DNA of 64,000 nucleotides. Origin: Staphylococcus debuckii. GTDB lineage: Bacteria > Bacillota > Bacilli > Staphylococcales > Staphylococcaceae. The notes beneath the pieces were generated by a model. It did no database searches, had not been told where the DNA came from, and saw only the letters and a list, made by a program, of their open reading frames with translations. Below, piece after piece: positions 9,376 through 16,927 of this stretch. Both the position numbers and the translations under genes were made by a program. The stretch is from the NCBI RefSeq assembly GCF_003718735.1, contig NZ_CP033460.1:2627851-2691850 (forward strand), written 5' to 3'. The stretch's first letter is position 1; each line of letters opens with the position of its first letter.

Positions 9376-9407
9376 GCTGAGGCATTGTTGAATGTCTCAG
9401 CTTTTTT
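9376..9407 (+). terminator. Terminator of pdxK
   Basis: GCTGAGGCAT/ATGTCTCAGC stem (one G-T pair) followed by TTTTTT. Confidence 0.85.
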
Positions 9408-9904
9408 GTGTGGGGCGATTTATGGGGTGTCGGCCGTATGTTAGGGGTCAGTTCACTCGCCATCCTTGCCTAGACAGTTTTCCGAGCCACCCTACTCAAT
9501 AAAGGTTCGAACCTCTTTTACGCTCCCTCTTCATTGTTCTGCATTTCACAGCATTAACCACTTTCCAAGTTTTCAACCGAACAACTTTTTTCAGAAATTG
9601 CAACTTTCACCTTCTCGGTAATTAGTCGGAGTAAAAGTTGATACTCAGGACTCATGTTTTTGAAAAGGAAATTGAATACAATAATGAGTGTAGAGGGAGC
9701 GACTGTAATGTAAATCCGAGGCAATCCTAAATACAGATTTCTAATGGTAATCGTTACACCTTTCTGCCCACCCTAAATGTCAGAGCTCCCTCTCAATCCA
9801 TAATGCATCAAAATCGCGTATAACCTCCTAAATAGACGTAAATTTCATATCCTGAACGAAACATGAAATGCGATTGCATTAATAATCTAATCATTGAATT
9901 TAAT
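9408..9904. other. Non-coding region with scattered inverted repeats
   Basis: No credible gene. Visible elements: the 12-base palindrome AGGTTCGAACCT (9503-9514); GCTCCCTCT at 9522-9530 and again at 9785-9793, with its complement AGAGGGAGC at 9692-9700, giving a possible large stem-loop 9692-9793. It is followed directly by the probable small RNA at 9905-10047. Confidence 0.5.
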
Positions 9905-10047
9905 TTAGTCGTAAGTTGTATTTCCCCTGATATAACTTGCAGACTCACCCTAAAAATAGAGCACCCTGTCACTGGTGAGATTGTCCCTCTCACCCGTTGC
10001 CTGATTTGTCCCTTCAGGTTTGACAGCGGTGCTTTATTTATTTTTTT
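9905..10047 (+). ncRNA. Probable small regulatory RNA with three UCCC-loop hairpins
   Basis: Three hairpins in a row each expose UCCC in the loop. Hairpin A is AAGTTGTAT/ATATAACTT (9913-9921/9930-9938), loop TTCCCCTG. Hairpin B is GGTGAGA/TCTCACC (9974-9980/9988-9994), loop TTGTCCC. Hairpin C is CCTGA/TCAGG (10000-10004/10014-10018), loop TTTGTCCCT. B and C are enclosed by a stem AGCACCCTGTCA/TGACAGCGGTGCT (9960-9971/10021-10033) that ends in a T-rich tract. UCCC loops that pair with SD sequences are a known property of staphylococcal regulatory RNAs (RNAIII, RsaA, RsaE type). I do not recognise this as a named family; the 5' end is a guess. Confidence 0.55.
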
Positions 10048-10058
10048 GATAAAAGAAA

Positions 10059-10094
10059 ACACGGAGAGTCCATGTCATTGAAAACTCCCCGTGT
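10059..10094 (-). terminator. Terminator of the proP remnant
   Basis: On the minus strand ACACGG...CCGTGT with additional pairing inside, followed by TTTTCTTTTAT, just after the proP-like reading frame. Confidence 0.65.
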
Positions 10095-10108
10095 CTCTAT
10101 CTTTCTAT

Positions 10109-11477
10109 TTAATTAATGCCTTCCATATCAATACCTGTATCTTTTTCACGTTTTTTCTTTTCTTGCACCCACCATAATGATTCTTTAGGATTGTTGGCTG
10201 CTTTTTCAAAGTCTTCCTCAGTATCAACATTTGGATATGATCCTTTTAAAGACCTGCTGGCAGTATTAGTATGCAAAAAGAAGATAACCAAGAAACCAAT
10301 GATACTAATGGCTGTCAGATAAAACGCCGGCATTAAAGGTAATTGCTAATGTACGATAGCGTATATGTGTAAAGAAAATTGTCGGCAGTGTGCCTGGCAT
10401 CGTTCCTTCGTATGTCGCTAAGAAAATTCCTAAGATTAAAATTCCGATTGCGACCGGCAAAATGGCTTTGAAGTTAATCAACCAGAATGCCAAAATACTG
10501 AAGAGAATCACACCGCTTAAACCAAATAACATTACTTTCTTATCACCAATCTTATCTGCTGTTTTACCATAGAATAATGCTAGCGGAATCATGATCGCCA
10601 TGATACAAGTTATCAAGACGGTTACCATACCATTTTTGACGCCAATCACTTCTTCTAAATAAGACGGCAAATATGAGGTTACCATATAGTTCGTTACATT
10701 AAAGAATACGACCATTACGAAACAAACAATAATGTCTTTGTAATAGAAGCGGACACTTGTCCAAAAGCTGATTTTATCACGTTCGCTTCCACTAGATAAT
10801 TCATTTTCATATATTGGTGTTTCTTGTAAATGTGTTCTTAAGTATAGTCCGACAAAACCTAAAATCAGACCGAAGAAGAAGGGAATTCTCCAACCCCATG
10901 CGGCCATTTGCGCATCTGATAATGAGAAGAATAAAACACCGCATAGTACGGAAGCAGCAATATATCCTGATAAAGTACCGATTTCTAATCCGCTTCCCAA
11001 TGAATTACGTCGGTTATCAGGTGCTGTTTCAGCTACATACACCATAGCTCCTGCATATTCTCCTCCAGTTGAAAATCCTTGGACAACCCTTCCGACTAAT
11101 AATAGAATCGGTGCCCATACTCCTATTTGTCCATACGTCGGCAGACAACCGATCAGTACTGTAGAAATAGCCATCATTACAATTGTGATGGTCAATACAA
11201 TTTTCCGTCCGAATTTATCCCCAATAATACCGAAGACAATACCTCCGACAGGGCGTAATAAAAATGCAATTGCAAACGTTGCAAAAGTAAATACTAATTT
11301 TAATTGATCATTTTGAACATCTGAAAAGAAGTTCTTACTGATGATAACAGCTAAATAAGAATAGAGACCGAAGTCAAACCATTCCATAGCGTTACCAATC
11401 CCAGTTGCGACCACACTCCTCTTAGCCACACTGGCATCCACGCGATTAATTTTGTTTTTAAACGCATGTACTTTCAT
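10109..11477 (-). pseudogene. proP: Broken ProP-type MFS transporter (internal deletion with frameshift)
   Basis: An intact N-terminal part (codons 1 to about 378) has the MFS start [19 protein letters not shown] and the [18 protein letters not shown] loop motif of the proline/betaine/shikimate MHS family. It stops in frame soon after YRTLAITFN. The expected C terminus continues in another frame from about 10330, as [20 protein letters not shown] to the end. Compared with staphylococcal ProP, about 26 residues (one membrane segment) are missing at the join near 10305-10335, and the frame is lost. The start ATG is crowded by its SD. The product, if made, would lack the last membrane segments. 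Confidence 0.85.
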
Positions 11478-11815
11478 CTCCTCTACGTTTAGTGATAAAA
11501 CATATGTAATTATATACCACTATTCAAAAGTATCAAACAACAACTTTTCAAAAATACAATAATTAACATTTTTAACGATTTTGTAGTTTTCGTGGCTAAA
11601 TTTACAAATAAGTTGTGGTTATAAAAATTTGCGTAAGAGGAGATTGTGTACAATTTTTGAAGATAATAATAATTTTTTATAGCAAATCGATCGATAAAAG
11701 CTATGACATATTCTGTCGTCCTCTTTGAGAAAAAGTTAAAAAAAGAGCGTAAAGTTCATCATTTTTATAAAATTTATAATAATTAAAAATAATATACTTG
11801 CACTATGGATAGTAG
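11478..11815. other. AT-rich intergenic region
   Basis: Between the proP start and the toxin promoter. It is very AT-rich and shows no open frame with an SD. It must hold the proP promoter (minus strand), which I cannot place with confidence. Confidence 0.4.
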
Positions 11816-11821
11816 TATAAT
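11816..11821 (+). promoter_or_regulatory. -10 element of the type I toxin gene
   Basis: TATAAT, placing the transcript start near 11828, at the foot of the 5' hairpin. The -35 is poor (TATACT at 17-base spacing; a TTGCAC lies too close). Confidence 0.5.
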
Positions 11822-11829
11822 AATAAGGT

Positions 11830-11876
11830 CGCTATCATATATAGCGCAATCCTCCGCAAAGGAGGTGATGCGCTAT
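11830..11876 (+). promoter_or_regulatory. SD-masking 5' leader switch of the toxin mRNA
   Basis: ATAGCGCA (11841-11848) pairs with TGCGCTAT (11869-11876) and CCTCC with GGAGG (11851-11855/11861-11865), hiding the SD and the first bases of the start codon. The same ATAGCG can instead pair with CGCTAT at 11830-11835, which would free the SD. A 5' stem-loop hiding the SD is the hallmark of Fst-type toxin mRNAs. Confidence 0.75.
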
Positions 11877-11985
11877 GGCTGATATTTTCATCAGTGCTTT
11901 AATTACGACGCTATTTTCCACAATTAGCGGTTGTGTTATCGCATTGTTCACGCATTGGTTAAGCGAAAAACATAAAAATAAATAA
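11875..11985 (+). CDS. Small membrane toxin of the Fst/PepA1 type I family
   Basis: A 36-codon gene giving a peptide that begins MADIFISALITTLFSTISG. It has a single membrane segment (about residues 4-27), then HWLSEKHKNK. The SGCxxAxF...WLS pattern followed by a polar, basic tail is that of the Fst/PepA1 (SprA1) toxins, which insert into the membrane. The SD is a full AGGAGGTG, seven bases from the ATG, and is sequestered (see the leader entry). A convergent antisense promoter and a shared terminator lie downstream. It has the complete layout of a chromosomal type I toxin-antitoxin locus; toxicity itself is inferred. Confidence 0.88.
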   Translation: MADIFISALITTLFSTISGCVIALFTHWLSEKHKNK

Positions 11986-12015
11986 TTAACCAACACCTGT
12001 AGATACATAGAAATA

Positions 12016-12050
12016 ACCCCATTCATTATGGCCTTAATGAGTGGGGTTTG
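12016..12050. terminator. Bidirectional terminator of the toxin/antitoxin pair
   Basis: ACCCCATTCATTA/TAATGAGTGGGGT stem (one G-T pair) with a short loop, between the converging toxin and antisense transcripts. In Fst systems this shared hairpin is where the two RNAs first pair. Confidence 0.82.
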
Positions 12051-12080
12051 GTGTGTCATTTTTTACGACTGATATTTTAT
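12016..12080 (-). ncRNA. Antisense (antitoxin) RNA of the type I locus
   Basis: Predicted transcript from the promoter at 12087-12115 to the shared terminator, about 65 bases, close to the size of RNA II of pAD1 (66 nt). Its 5' end would carry the complement of CTGATATTTT (12069-12078). That sequence is repeated exactly at the start of the toxin coding region (11879-11888), so the RNA could pair with the toxin mRNA at the translation start as well as at the terminator. Confidence 0.75.
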
Positions 12081-12086
12081 AATTTT

Positions 12087-12115
12087 ATTATACAGAAGAC
12101 TCCTTTATTATGCAA
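12087..12115 (-). promoter_or_regulatory. Antisense RNA promoter
   Basis: On the minus strand TTGCAT (12110-12115), 17 bases, TATAAT (12087-12092). The consensus -10 and ideal spacing make it much stronger than the toxin promoter, as expected when the antitoxin RNA must be in excess. Confidence 0.8.
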
Positions 12116-12190
12116 CCAATAATCACAGATACTCGGCTATAACTTGAAAAATAATTTCAGCTTAGTCAACCATGATTTAATAAATGAAAA

Positions 12191-12252
12191 AACACTCTTG
12201 AGACAGAGAGACATAAAATAACTCTTACTTCCGTCTTCTCTCCCAAGAGTGT
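12191..12252 (-). terminator. Terminator of the folE2 operon
   Basis: ACACTCTTG...CAAGAGTGT outer stem with further pairing of AGAGAG/CTTCTC types inside, ending in a T run on the minus strand. Confidence 0.75.
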
Positions 12253-12264
12253 GATATTTTAGCT

Positions 12265-13143
12265 TTATTTTCTATATTTTAATTTTGCGAATGCATCATG
12301 TTGATGAATAGACTCTTCATTGCGGCATTCTATATCAAAGCCTTCTGTCCAATCTAATTCAACTAAATCAGCTGCAATCAAACGAATTAAATCTTCGACA
12401 AAGCGCGGATTTTCGTAAGCGCGTTCTGTTACTCTTTTTTCATCTGGACGTTTTAAAATCGGATATAAAATAGAGCTGGCATTCGCTTCCATAGCATCTA
12501 AAATAATTTCTTTATAATCTGTCGGTAAAGTTGCTGAAGGATCGATGTACATCTTCACAGTAATGACACCGCGTTGGTTATGTGCGGAATATTCGCTGAT
12601 TTCTTTCGAACATGGGCACAATGTAGTAACTGTGGCTTGAATTGTCAATTCTTTACGTGTCACTTGATTGCCTGCTACAGCTAAGCCATATGTTACGTCC
12701 GCGTTGCCTACCGCTTTCATATTAGTAACTGGACTATAACGATTGAAGAACCATTTGCCAGATACATCTACGCCTGCTGAACTTTGCTTCATGTGTTTTT
12801 CTAAAGTATGCAAAACAGCTTCTAAATTATTAAATGTCAGTTCTAATCCATTGTCATAATGTTTCTCAACACTTTCTAAGATACGGCTCATGTTGATACC
12901 TTTTTCTTCACGAGTCAGACTTGTGGAGAAAGCGAAAGTACCTGCTGTTTGATAATCATCTATCACTACTGGATAAACTAAATTTTTAATTCCTACTTCT
13001 TCAATTTCGAATAAAAAATCTTTATGTGTACTTTGTAAATCGGTCATTTCTTCTTTTATAGTAGGCTTTGTACCTTCGATTGGATCAACAGAACCGAAGT
13101 GTCTCCAACGACCTTCACGTGTTGTTAAATCAAATTCACTCAT
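12265..13143 (-). CDS. folE2: GTP cyclohydrolase FolE2 (type IB)
   Basis: Converts GTP to 7,8-dihydroneopterin triphosphate, the first step towards folate, and is the metal-flexible alternative to FolE. The 292 residues include the family motif [17 protein letters not shown] near residue 145-160 (catalytic Cys and His) and end with [16 protein letters not shown]. The ATG at 13143 has a GGAGG SD; the longer frame upstream has none. It follows bshB2 by 16 bases, so the two are cotranscribed. Confidence 0.95.
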   Translation of the reverse strand: MSEFDLTTREGRWRHFGSVDPIEGTKPTIKEEMTDLQSTHKDFLFEIEEVGIKNLVYPVVIDDYQTAGTFAFSTSLTREEKGINMSRILESVEKHYDNGLELTFNNLEAVLHTLEKHMKQSSAGVDVSGKWFFNRYSPVTNMKAVGNADVTYGLAVAGNQVTRKELTIQATVTTLCPCSKEISEYSAHNQRGVITVKMYIDPSATLPTDYKEIILDAMEANASSILYPILKRPDEKRVTERAYENPRFVEDLIRLIAADLVELDWTEGFDIECRNEESIHQHDAFAKLKYRK

Positions 13144-13159
13144 CTGTGTGCGCCTCCAC

Positions 13160-13825
13160 TTATGATTCAAATTTATATGTCCAATAGGCTTCTTGTTCTA
13201 AAAAACCTTTGGCTTCGTCTGGCACTTGCGGTTCTGCTAATTGTTGCAAGAACGGACCAGACTGTGATGCATGTGCTTTAAATGCGTTTAATTTCATTTC
13301 TTTGTACTCGCTGATGTCATTGACTACGTCAGGTTCCCCTAATTCTTCAATAGCATCATTGCTGAATGCGACCAGTTGCAAACGTGGTCTTTCATCTTCT
13401 GGCATACGGCCGACTGTGCGGATTACCGCATCTGCAGTTGCTTCATGATCAGGATGTACCGCATACCCTGGATAAAATGAAATAATTAATGAAGGATGAA
13501 GCTCTTCAATTAAAGACTGCACCATCCCATCAATTTTTTCATAAGGTTCGAATTCTACTGTTTTATCGCGATACCCCATCTTGCGTAAATCTTTGATACC
13601 GATTGCTTTCGCAGCTTCTTCCAATTCACGTTCACGAATTTCCGGAAGTGATTCTCGTGTCGCAAACGGTGGATTCCCCAAATTACGGCCCATCTGACCG
13701 AGTGTCAAACAAGCATATGTTACAGGCACGCCATTATCGATATAGCGCGCTAATGTTCCTGCTGATGAGAACGTCTCATCGTCAGGATGCGGAAAAATAA
13801 CGAGTACTTGGCTTTCCTCTGACAT
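13160..13825 (-). CDS. bshB2: Bacillithiol biosynthesis deacetylase BshB2
   Basis: A 221-residue LmbE/PIG-L-fold zinc deacetylase. Metal-binding motifs are PHPDDE (residues 12-17) and HPDHE (near residue 123). BshB-type enzymes deacetylate GlcNAc-malate in bacillithiol synthesis; the B2 form (YojG) is also tied to bacillithiol-conjugate hydrolysis. The pair with the yojF homologue directly upstream is the standard yojF-yojG arrangement. AAGGAGG SD. Confidence 0.92.
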   Translation of the reverse strand: MSEESQVLVIFPHPDDETFSSAGTLARYIDNGVPVTYACLTLGQMGRNLGNPPFATRESLPEIRERELEEAAKAIGIKDLRKMGYRDKTVEFEPYEKIDGMVQSLIEELHPSLIISFYPGYAVHPDHEATADAVIRTVGRMPEDERPRLQLVAFSNDAIEELGEPDVVNDISEYKEMKLNAFKAHASQSGPFLQQLAEPQVPDEAKGFLEQEAYWTYKFES

Positions 13826-13837
13826 GTTACGTCCTCC

Positions 13838-14197
13838 TTATATTTGGAAAGGAACAGTGCTGATTTCTAATGTTGCAGCTAACTGTCCTTCATAATTAAA
13901 ACCTGCTAATAAAAATTCATTATTCTCATTGACTTCATAATGCGTCAAACCTTGCACATAAACCCAGCCATTATCTTGCAGTTTCAAGCCTACTCTGAAC
14001 GGATCTTTGCCCCCGCCTTTCAGTTTGGCATGTTCAAAAACTACCTTTATATTTCTTAAAAAAGTCCCTGCATTAAAGACGCGTTGATCGAAATGATTCG
14101 CATATGCCCCGTTCGTCGTCTCGACATGCAGATAAACCGGCTGGTCTACATACGATTCAAGCAATGCTTGAACTTTCTCGTATTCAATCGGTTCCAA
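13838..14197 (-). CDS. YojF family protein (DUF1806)
   Basis: A 119-residue protein with the family's VYLHVETTNGAY and GWVYVQGLTHYEV segments. It is always next to bshB2 in staphylococci and bacilli and probably works with it, but no activity is known. I place the start at a TTG (14197), eight bases after GGGAG. An in-frame GTG at 14206 abuts the SD and is less likely. Confidence 0.85.
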   Translation of the reverse strand: MEPIEYEKVQALLESYVDQPVYLHVETTNGAYANHFDQRVFNAGTFLRNIKVVFEHAKLKGGGKDPFRVGLKLQDNGWVYVQGLTHYEVNENNEFLLAGFNYEGQLAATLEISTVPFQI

Positions 14198-14527
14198 TTC
14201 CTTCACTCCCTTGCGTAAAACGCAACAAATAGAATTAGTTTAGTAATTCATTTATATATTTTACTTCATTATATTCAGTATTTATTAACAGTAACTGTTG
14301 CGTTACCGTGACTTGTATCACTTTATTGTACTAAATCTGCGGATATAAATATATCGTCTTGCTCAATTTATTCCGACAATTTAAATAAGATTTTTCTCTT
14401 GCCCATGCCGTTCATAATTTAGAAACAATATTTTAATTATATAACTGTTCGGCGAGTTTCTAAAGAGGTTAAAGTGATATTTCTGGAATTTTAAAGTGCT
14501 TTACTATCTGTTTATGTTTGCCGTCGT

Positions 14528-14533
14528 TATAAT
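14528..14533 (+). promoter_or_regulatory. Probable -10 element of nagB
   Basis: TATAAT about 110 bases before the nagB start codon; -35 region weak. It implies a leader of roughly 105 bases. Confidence 0.45.
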
Positions 14534-14557
14534 AGGTGTGTATTCAGAGTTGGAATG

Positions 14558-14638
14558 GACTGAAAGAGACCTGGTGTCGTGTTAGGGGCACTCTTATTCA
14601 GTCTGCTCCTCTCCCATTACTTTTTTCCCGAAGGAGGA
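14558..14638 (+). promoter_or_regulatory. Structured leader of nagB
   Basis: Outer stem GACTGAA (14558-14564)/TTCAGTC (14597-14603) encloses GGTGTC (14573-14578)/GGCACT (14587-14592). Downstream TCCTC (14607-14611) can pair with the SD GAGGA (14634-14638). This could control nagB translation. No known riboswitch or glmS-type ribozyme was recognised. Confidence 0.4.
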
Positions 14639-14643
14639 TATCA

Positions 14644-15387
14644 GTGAAGATTATTAATTTAGGTAATCGCCATGATGCGTCGTTTTATACAGCGTGTGAG
14701 TTGTTCAACCAGATTGAGCGTAATCCTGAGAGTAAGTTAGGGTTAGCGACTGGCGGCACTATGGTGGATGTATATGGGCATTTCGTCAATTTGTTGAAGA
14801 TGAATGATGTGGATGTTTCTAAGGTCGAGACGTTCAACTTGGATGAGTATGTGGGTTTAGCGCAAACGCATCCTGAAAGTTATCATCAATATATGCAGAA
14901 TGTCTTGTTCGATCAGTATCCTTTTTTCACGGCGAGCCGTGTGCATGTGCCTGTGGGTGATGCTGAGGATTTAGATGCGGAAGCTGAGCGTTATGAACAA
15001 TTGGTTCGAGAACGTGGGCCTGCGGATATTCAGATTCTAGGCATTGGCGAGAATGGTCATATCGGGTTTAATGAGCCTGGGACTTCTAAGGAGAGTAAGA
15101 CGCGTGTTGTAGATTTAACTGAAAGTACGATTCGTGCGAATAGTCGTTATTTTGACAATGAGGATGAGGTGCCGAAACAGGCGATTTCTATGGGGCTTTC
15201 TACTATTATGTCTGCGAAACGGATTATCTTGCTGGCTTTTGGTGAGAAAAAGAAAGCGGCTATTACCAAATTGGCAAGCGGGGTTGAAGATGCTGATGTG
15301 CCTGCGACTATTTTATATGAGCATCCGAATGTGGAAATTTATGTAGATGATGCAGCAGCTCCAGATGATATGGGACGAGATGTTTAG
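14644..15387 (+). CDS. nagB: Glucosamine-6-phosphate deaminase
   Basis: Converts glucosamine 6-phosphate to fructose 6-phosphate and ammonia in amino sugar breakdown. About 247 residues with LGLATGGTMVDVY (phosphate loop), TFNLDEYVGL (catalytic Asp) and LGIGENGHIGFNEPG (catalytic His/Glu), all intact. The start is a GTG behind AAGGAGG. A longer open frame upstream (from 14536) is in the leader and not part of the protein. Confidence 0.96.
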   Translation: MKIINLGNRHDASFYTACELFNQIERNPESKLGLATGGTMVDVYGHFVNLLKMNDVDVSKVETFNLDEYVGLAQTHPESYHQYMQNVLFDQYPFFTASRVHVPVGDAEDLDAEAERYEQLVRERGPADIQILGIGENGHIGFNEPGTSKESKTRVVDLTESTIRANSRYFDNEDEVPKQAISMGLSTIMSAKRIILLAFGEKKKAAITKLASGVEDADVPATILYEHPNVEIYVDDAAAPDDMGRDV

Positions 15388-15409
15388 GTAATACAGAAAT
15401 ATGTGCCGT

Positions 15410-15434
15410 GTTTGATTTCGCTACTGCGGGGTAT
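15410..15434 (+). promoter_or_regulatory. SigmaB-type promoter of hxlA-hxlB
   Basis: GTTTGA (15410-15415), 13 bases, GGGTAT (15429-15434), one base off the sigmaB consensus. It sits between nagB and hxlA with a leader of about 50 bases. Confidence 0.65.
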
Positions 15435-15490
15435 ATTATTTATCGTGAACTCGTATTAAAAAATATTAAAATATGAAGGGATGAATCATT

Positions 15491-16123
15491 TTGGAACTAC
15501 AATTAGCAATTGATTTATTAAATAAAGAAGAAGCGGCAGAATTAGCTAATAAAGTAAAAGATTATGTTGATATCGTAGAAATCGGTACTCCTATCATATA
15601 TAACGAAGGCTTGCCATCAGTACAATACATGGACGAGCATATTGACGGTGTTAAAGTGCTTGCAGATATGAAAATTATGGACGCTGCAGATTACGAAGTC
15701 AGCCAAGCAGTTAAATTCGGCGCTGACGTAGTAACTATCTTAGGTGTGGCTGAAGACGCATCAATCAAAGCTGCCATCGAAGAAGCACACAAAAACGACA
15801 AACAATTATTAGTCGATATGATTGCAGTGCAAGATATCGAAAAACGTGCGAAAGAATTGGATGAAATGGGTGCTGACTATATCGCAGTACACATTGGTTA
15901 TGACTTGCAAGCAGAAGGCAAATCTCCATTAGAAGACTTGCACAAAGTTAAATCTGTTATCAAAAATTCTAAAGTTGCGGTTGCCGGCGGAATCAAACCG
16001 GATACTATCAAAGATATCGTAGCTGAAGGTCCGGATTTAGTTATCGTTGGTGGCGGTATTGCAAACGCTGACGATCCTGTAGAAGCTGCGAAAGCTTGCC
16101 GCGACGCAGTTAAGGGTGAATAA
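15491..16123 (+). CDS. hxlA: 3-Hexulose-6-phosphate synthase
   Basis: First enzyme of the ribulose monophosphate route: it condenses formaldehyde with ribulose 5-phosphate, or runs backwards to make ribulose 5-phosphate from hexulose phosphate. The 210-residue OMP-decarboxylase-fold protein has QLAIDLL at the N terminus, VLADMKIMDAADYE (catalytic Asp-x-Lys-x-x-Asp) near residue 60, and VAGGIKPDT/VIVGGGI phosphate-binding loops. The start codon is TTG with a GAAGGG SD. It is coupled to hxlB three bases downstream. Roles are formaldehyde removal or pentose supply. Confidence 0.95.
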   Translation: MELQLAIDLLNKEEAAELANKVKDYVDIVEIGTPIIYNEGLPSVQYMDEHIDGVKVLADMKIMDAADYEVSQAVKFGADVVTILGVAEDASIKAAIEEAHKNDKQLLVDMIAVQDIEKRAKELDEMGADYIAVHIGYDLQAEGKSPLEDLHKVKSVIKNSKVAVAGGIKPDTIKDIVAEGPDLVIVGGGIANADDPVEAAKACRDAVKGE

Positions 16124-16126
16124 TCT

Positions 16127-16672
16127 ATGGCCAAACTACAATATCCATTGATTTTGGACGAGTTGAAAACGACTTTATCCAATGTCAAAGATGAAGATGT
16201 TGAAAACTTTGAACAGGCTGTGAAAGATGCCAAGCATGTTTTCGTAGCCGGCAAAGGCCGCTCAGGCTTTGTCGCAAACGGCTTTACGATGCGTTTGAAT
16301 CAGCTTGAACAACCTGCTTTCATTATCGGAGGCATTACAACGCCTTCGATTCATGAAGGCGACTTGTTCATCGTGATTTCAGGTTCGGGCAGTACAGAAC
16401 ATTTACGTCTGCTTGCTGAAAAAGCCAAAGGTGAAGGCGCTAAAGTAGCCTTGATTACCACTCAACCCGATTCTAAAATCGGTGAACTTGCCGATACGGT
16501 TATCGAATTACCGGCCGGTACGAAATATGATGCAGAAGGTTCGGAACAGCCGCTCGGCAGTTTGTTTGAACAATCTGCACAACTTTTCTTGGATGCCGTT
16601 GTGTTGGATTTCATGCAGGATTTCAATATTGATGAAACGGCAATGCAGGAAAATCATGCGAATTTAGAGTAA
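16127..16672 (+). CDS. hxlB: 6-Phospho-3-hexuloisomerase
   Basis: Isomerises hexulose 6-phosphate to fructose 6-phosphate, the partner reaction of HxlA. The 181 residues form a SIS domain with FVAGKGRSGFVANGFTMRL (sugar-phosphate loop), VISGSGSTEHL, and the family-typical end SLFEQSAQLFLDAVVLD...NHANLE. It shares the transcript of hxlA. Confidence 0.95.
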   Translation: MAKLQYPLILDELKTTLSNVKDEDVENFEQAVKDAKHVFVAGKGRSGFVANGFTMRLNQLEQPAFIIGGITTPSIHEGDLFIVISGSGSTEHLRLLAEKAKGEGAKVALITTQPDSKIGELADTVIELPAGTKYDAEGSEQPLGSLFEQSAQLFLDAVVLDFMQDFNIDETAMQENHANLE

Positions 16673-16690
16673 AATATTTTGATAAGTTGA

Positions 16691-16724
16691 AGGCTGGGAC
16701 ATGAAAAATGTTCTAGCCTTTTTT
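16691..16724 (+). terminator. Terminator of hxlAB
   Basis: AGGCTGGGACAT/ATGTTCTAGCCT stem followed by TTTTTTC. It belongs to the GGGACA-type terminator repeats common between staphylococcal genes. Confidence 0.88.
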
Positions 16725-16838
16725 CTATGGATAGCCTGAAACTCCGCCACATACTCCCTCGCCTCTCCCCTCAAGAACTACTCTTCTCATCACACCTTCT
16801 CTCTAAAGCTTTCTTTTCCCAAAAAATCTCAAGAAAAA

Positions 16839-16871
16839 AAGGACTGGAACATCTAAATAGTTCCAATCCTT
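16839..16871 (-). terminator. Terminator of the FMN reductase gene
   Basis: AAGGACTGGAAC/GTTCCAATCCTT stem (one G-T pair) with a T run on the minus strand (16834-16838 region). Confidence 0.82.
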
Positions 16872-16927
16872 GCTTTCTAAGTTGGCAACAGACAATGCAA
16901 CAGCATCATTTCTGCACCGCTTCACTA

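Noticed and set aside
9503-9530. GGTTCGAACC looks like a tRNA T-arm
   Set aside because: No acceptor, D or anticodon arms at the right spacing on either strand, and no CCA-like end; only a palindrome.
9863-10081. Open frame of 72 codons over the probable small RNA
   Set aside because: No SD, and it runs through the hairpins and the T-rich end; the composition is not that of a protein.
11835-12059. Minus-strand open frame of 74 codons opposite the toxin gene
   Set aside because: It reads through the terminator and toxin leader, no SD, and is the shadow of the real 36-codon gene.
14536-14643. N-terminal extension of nagB by 36 codons
   Set aside because: It lies in the leader, has no SD, and family members start at the GTG after AAGGAGG.
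16728-16838. Pyrimidine-rich stretch with CTCCCTC and CTCCCCTC as a second UCCC-type RNA
   Set aside because: The C-rich parts are not set in hairpin loops, and the stretch only fills the gap between two terminators.
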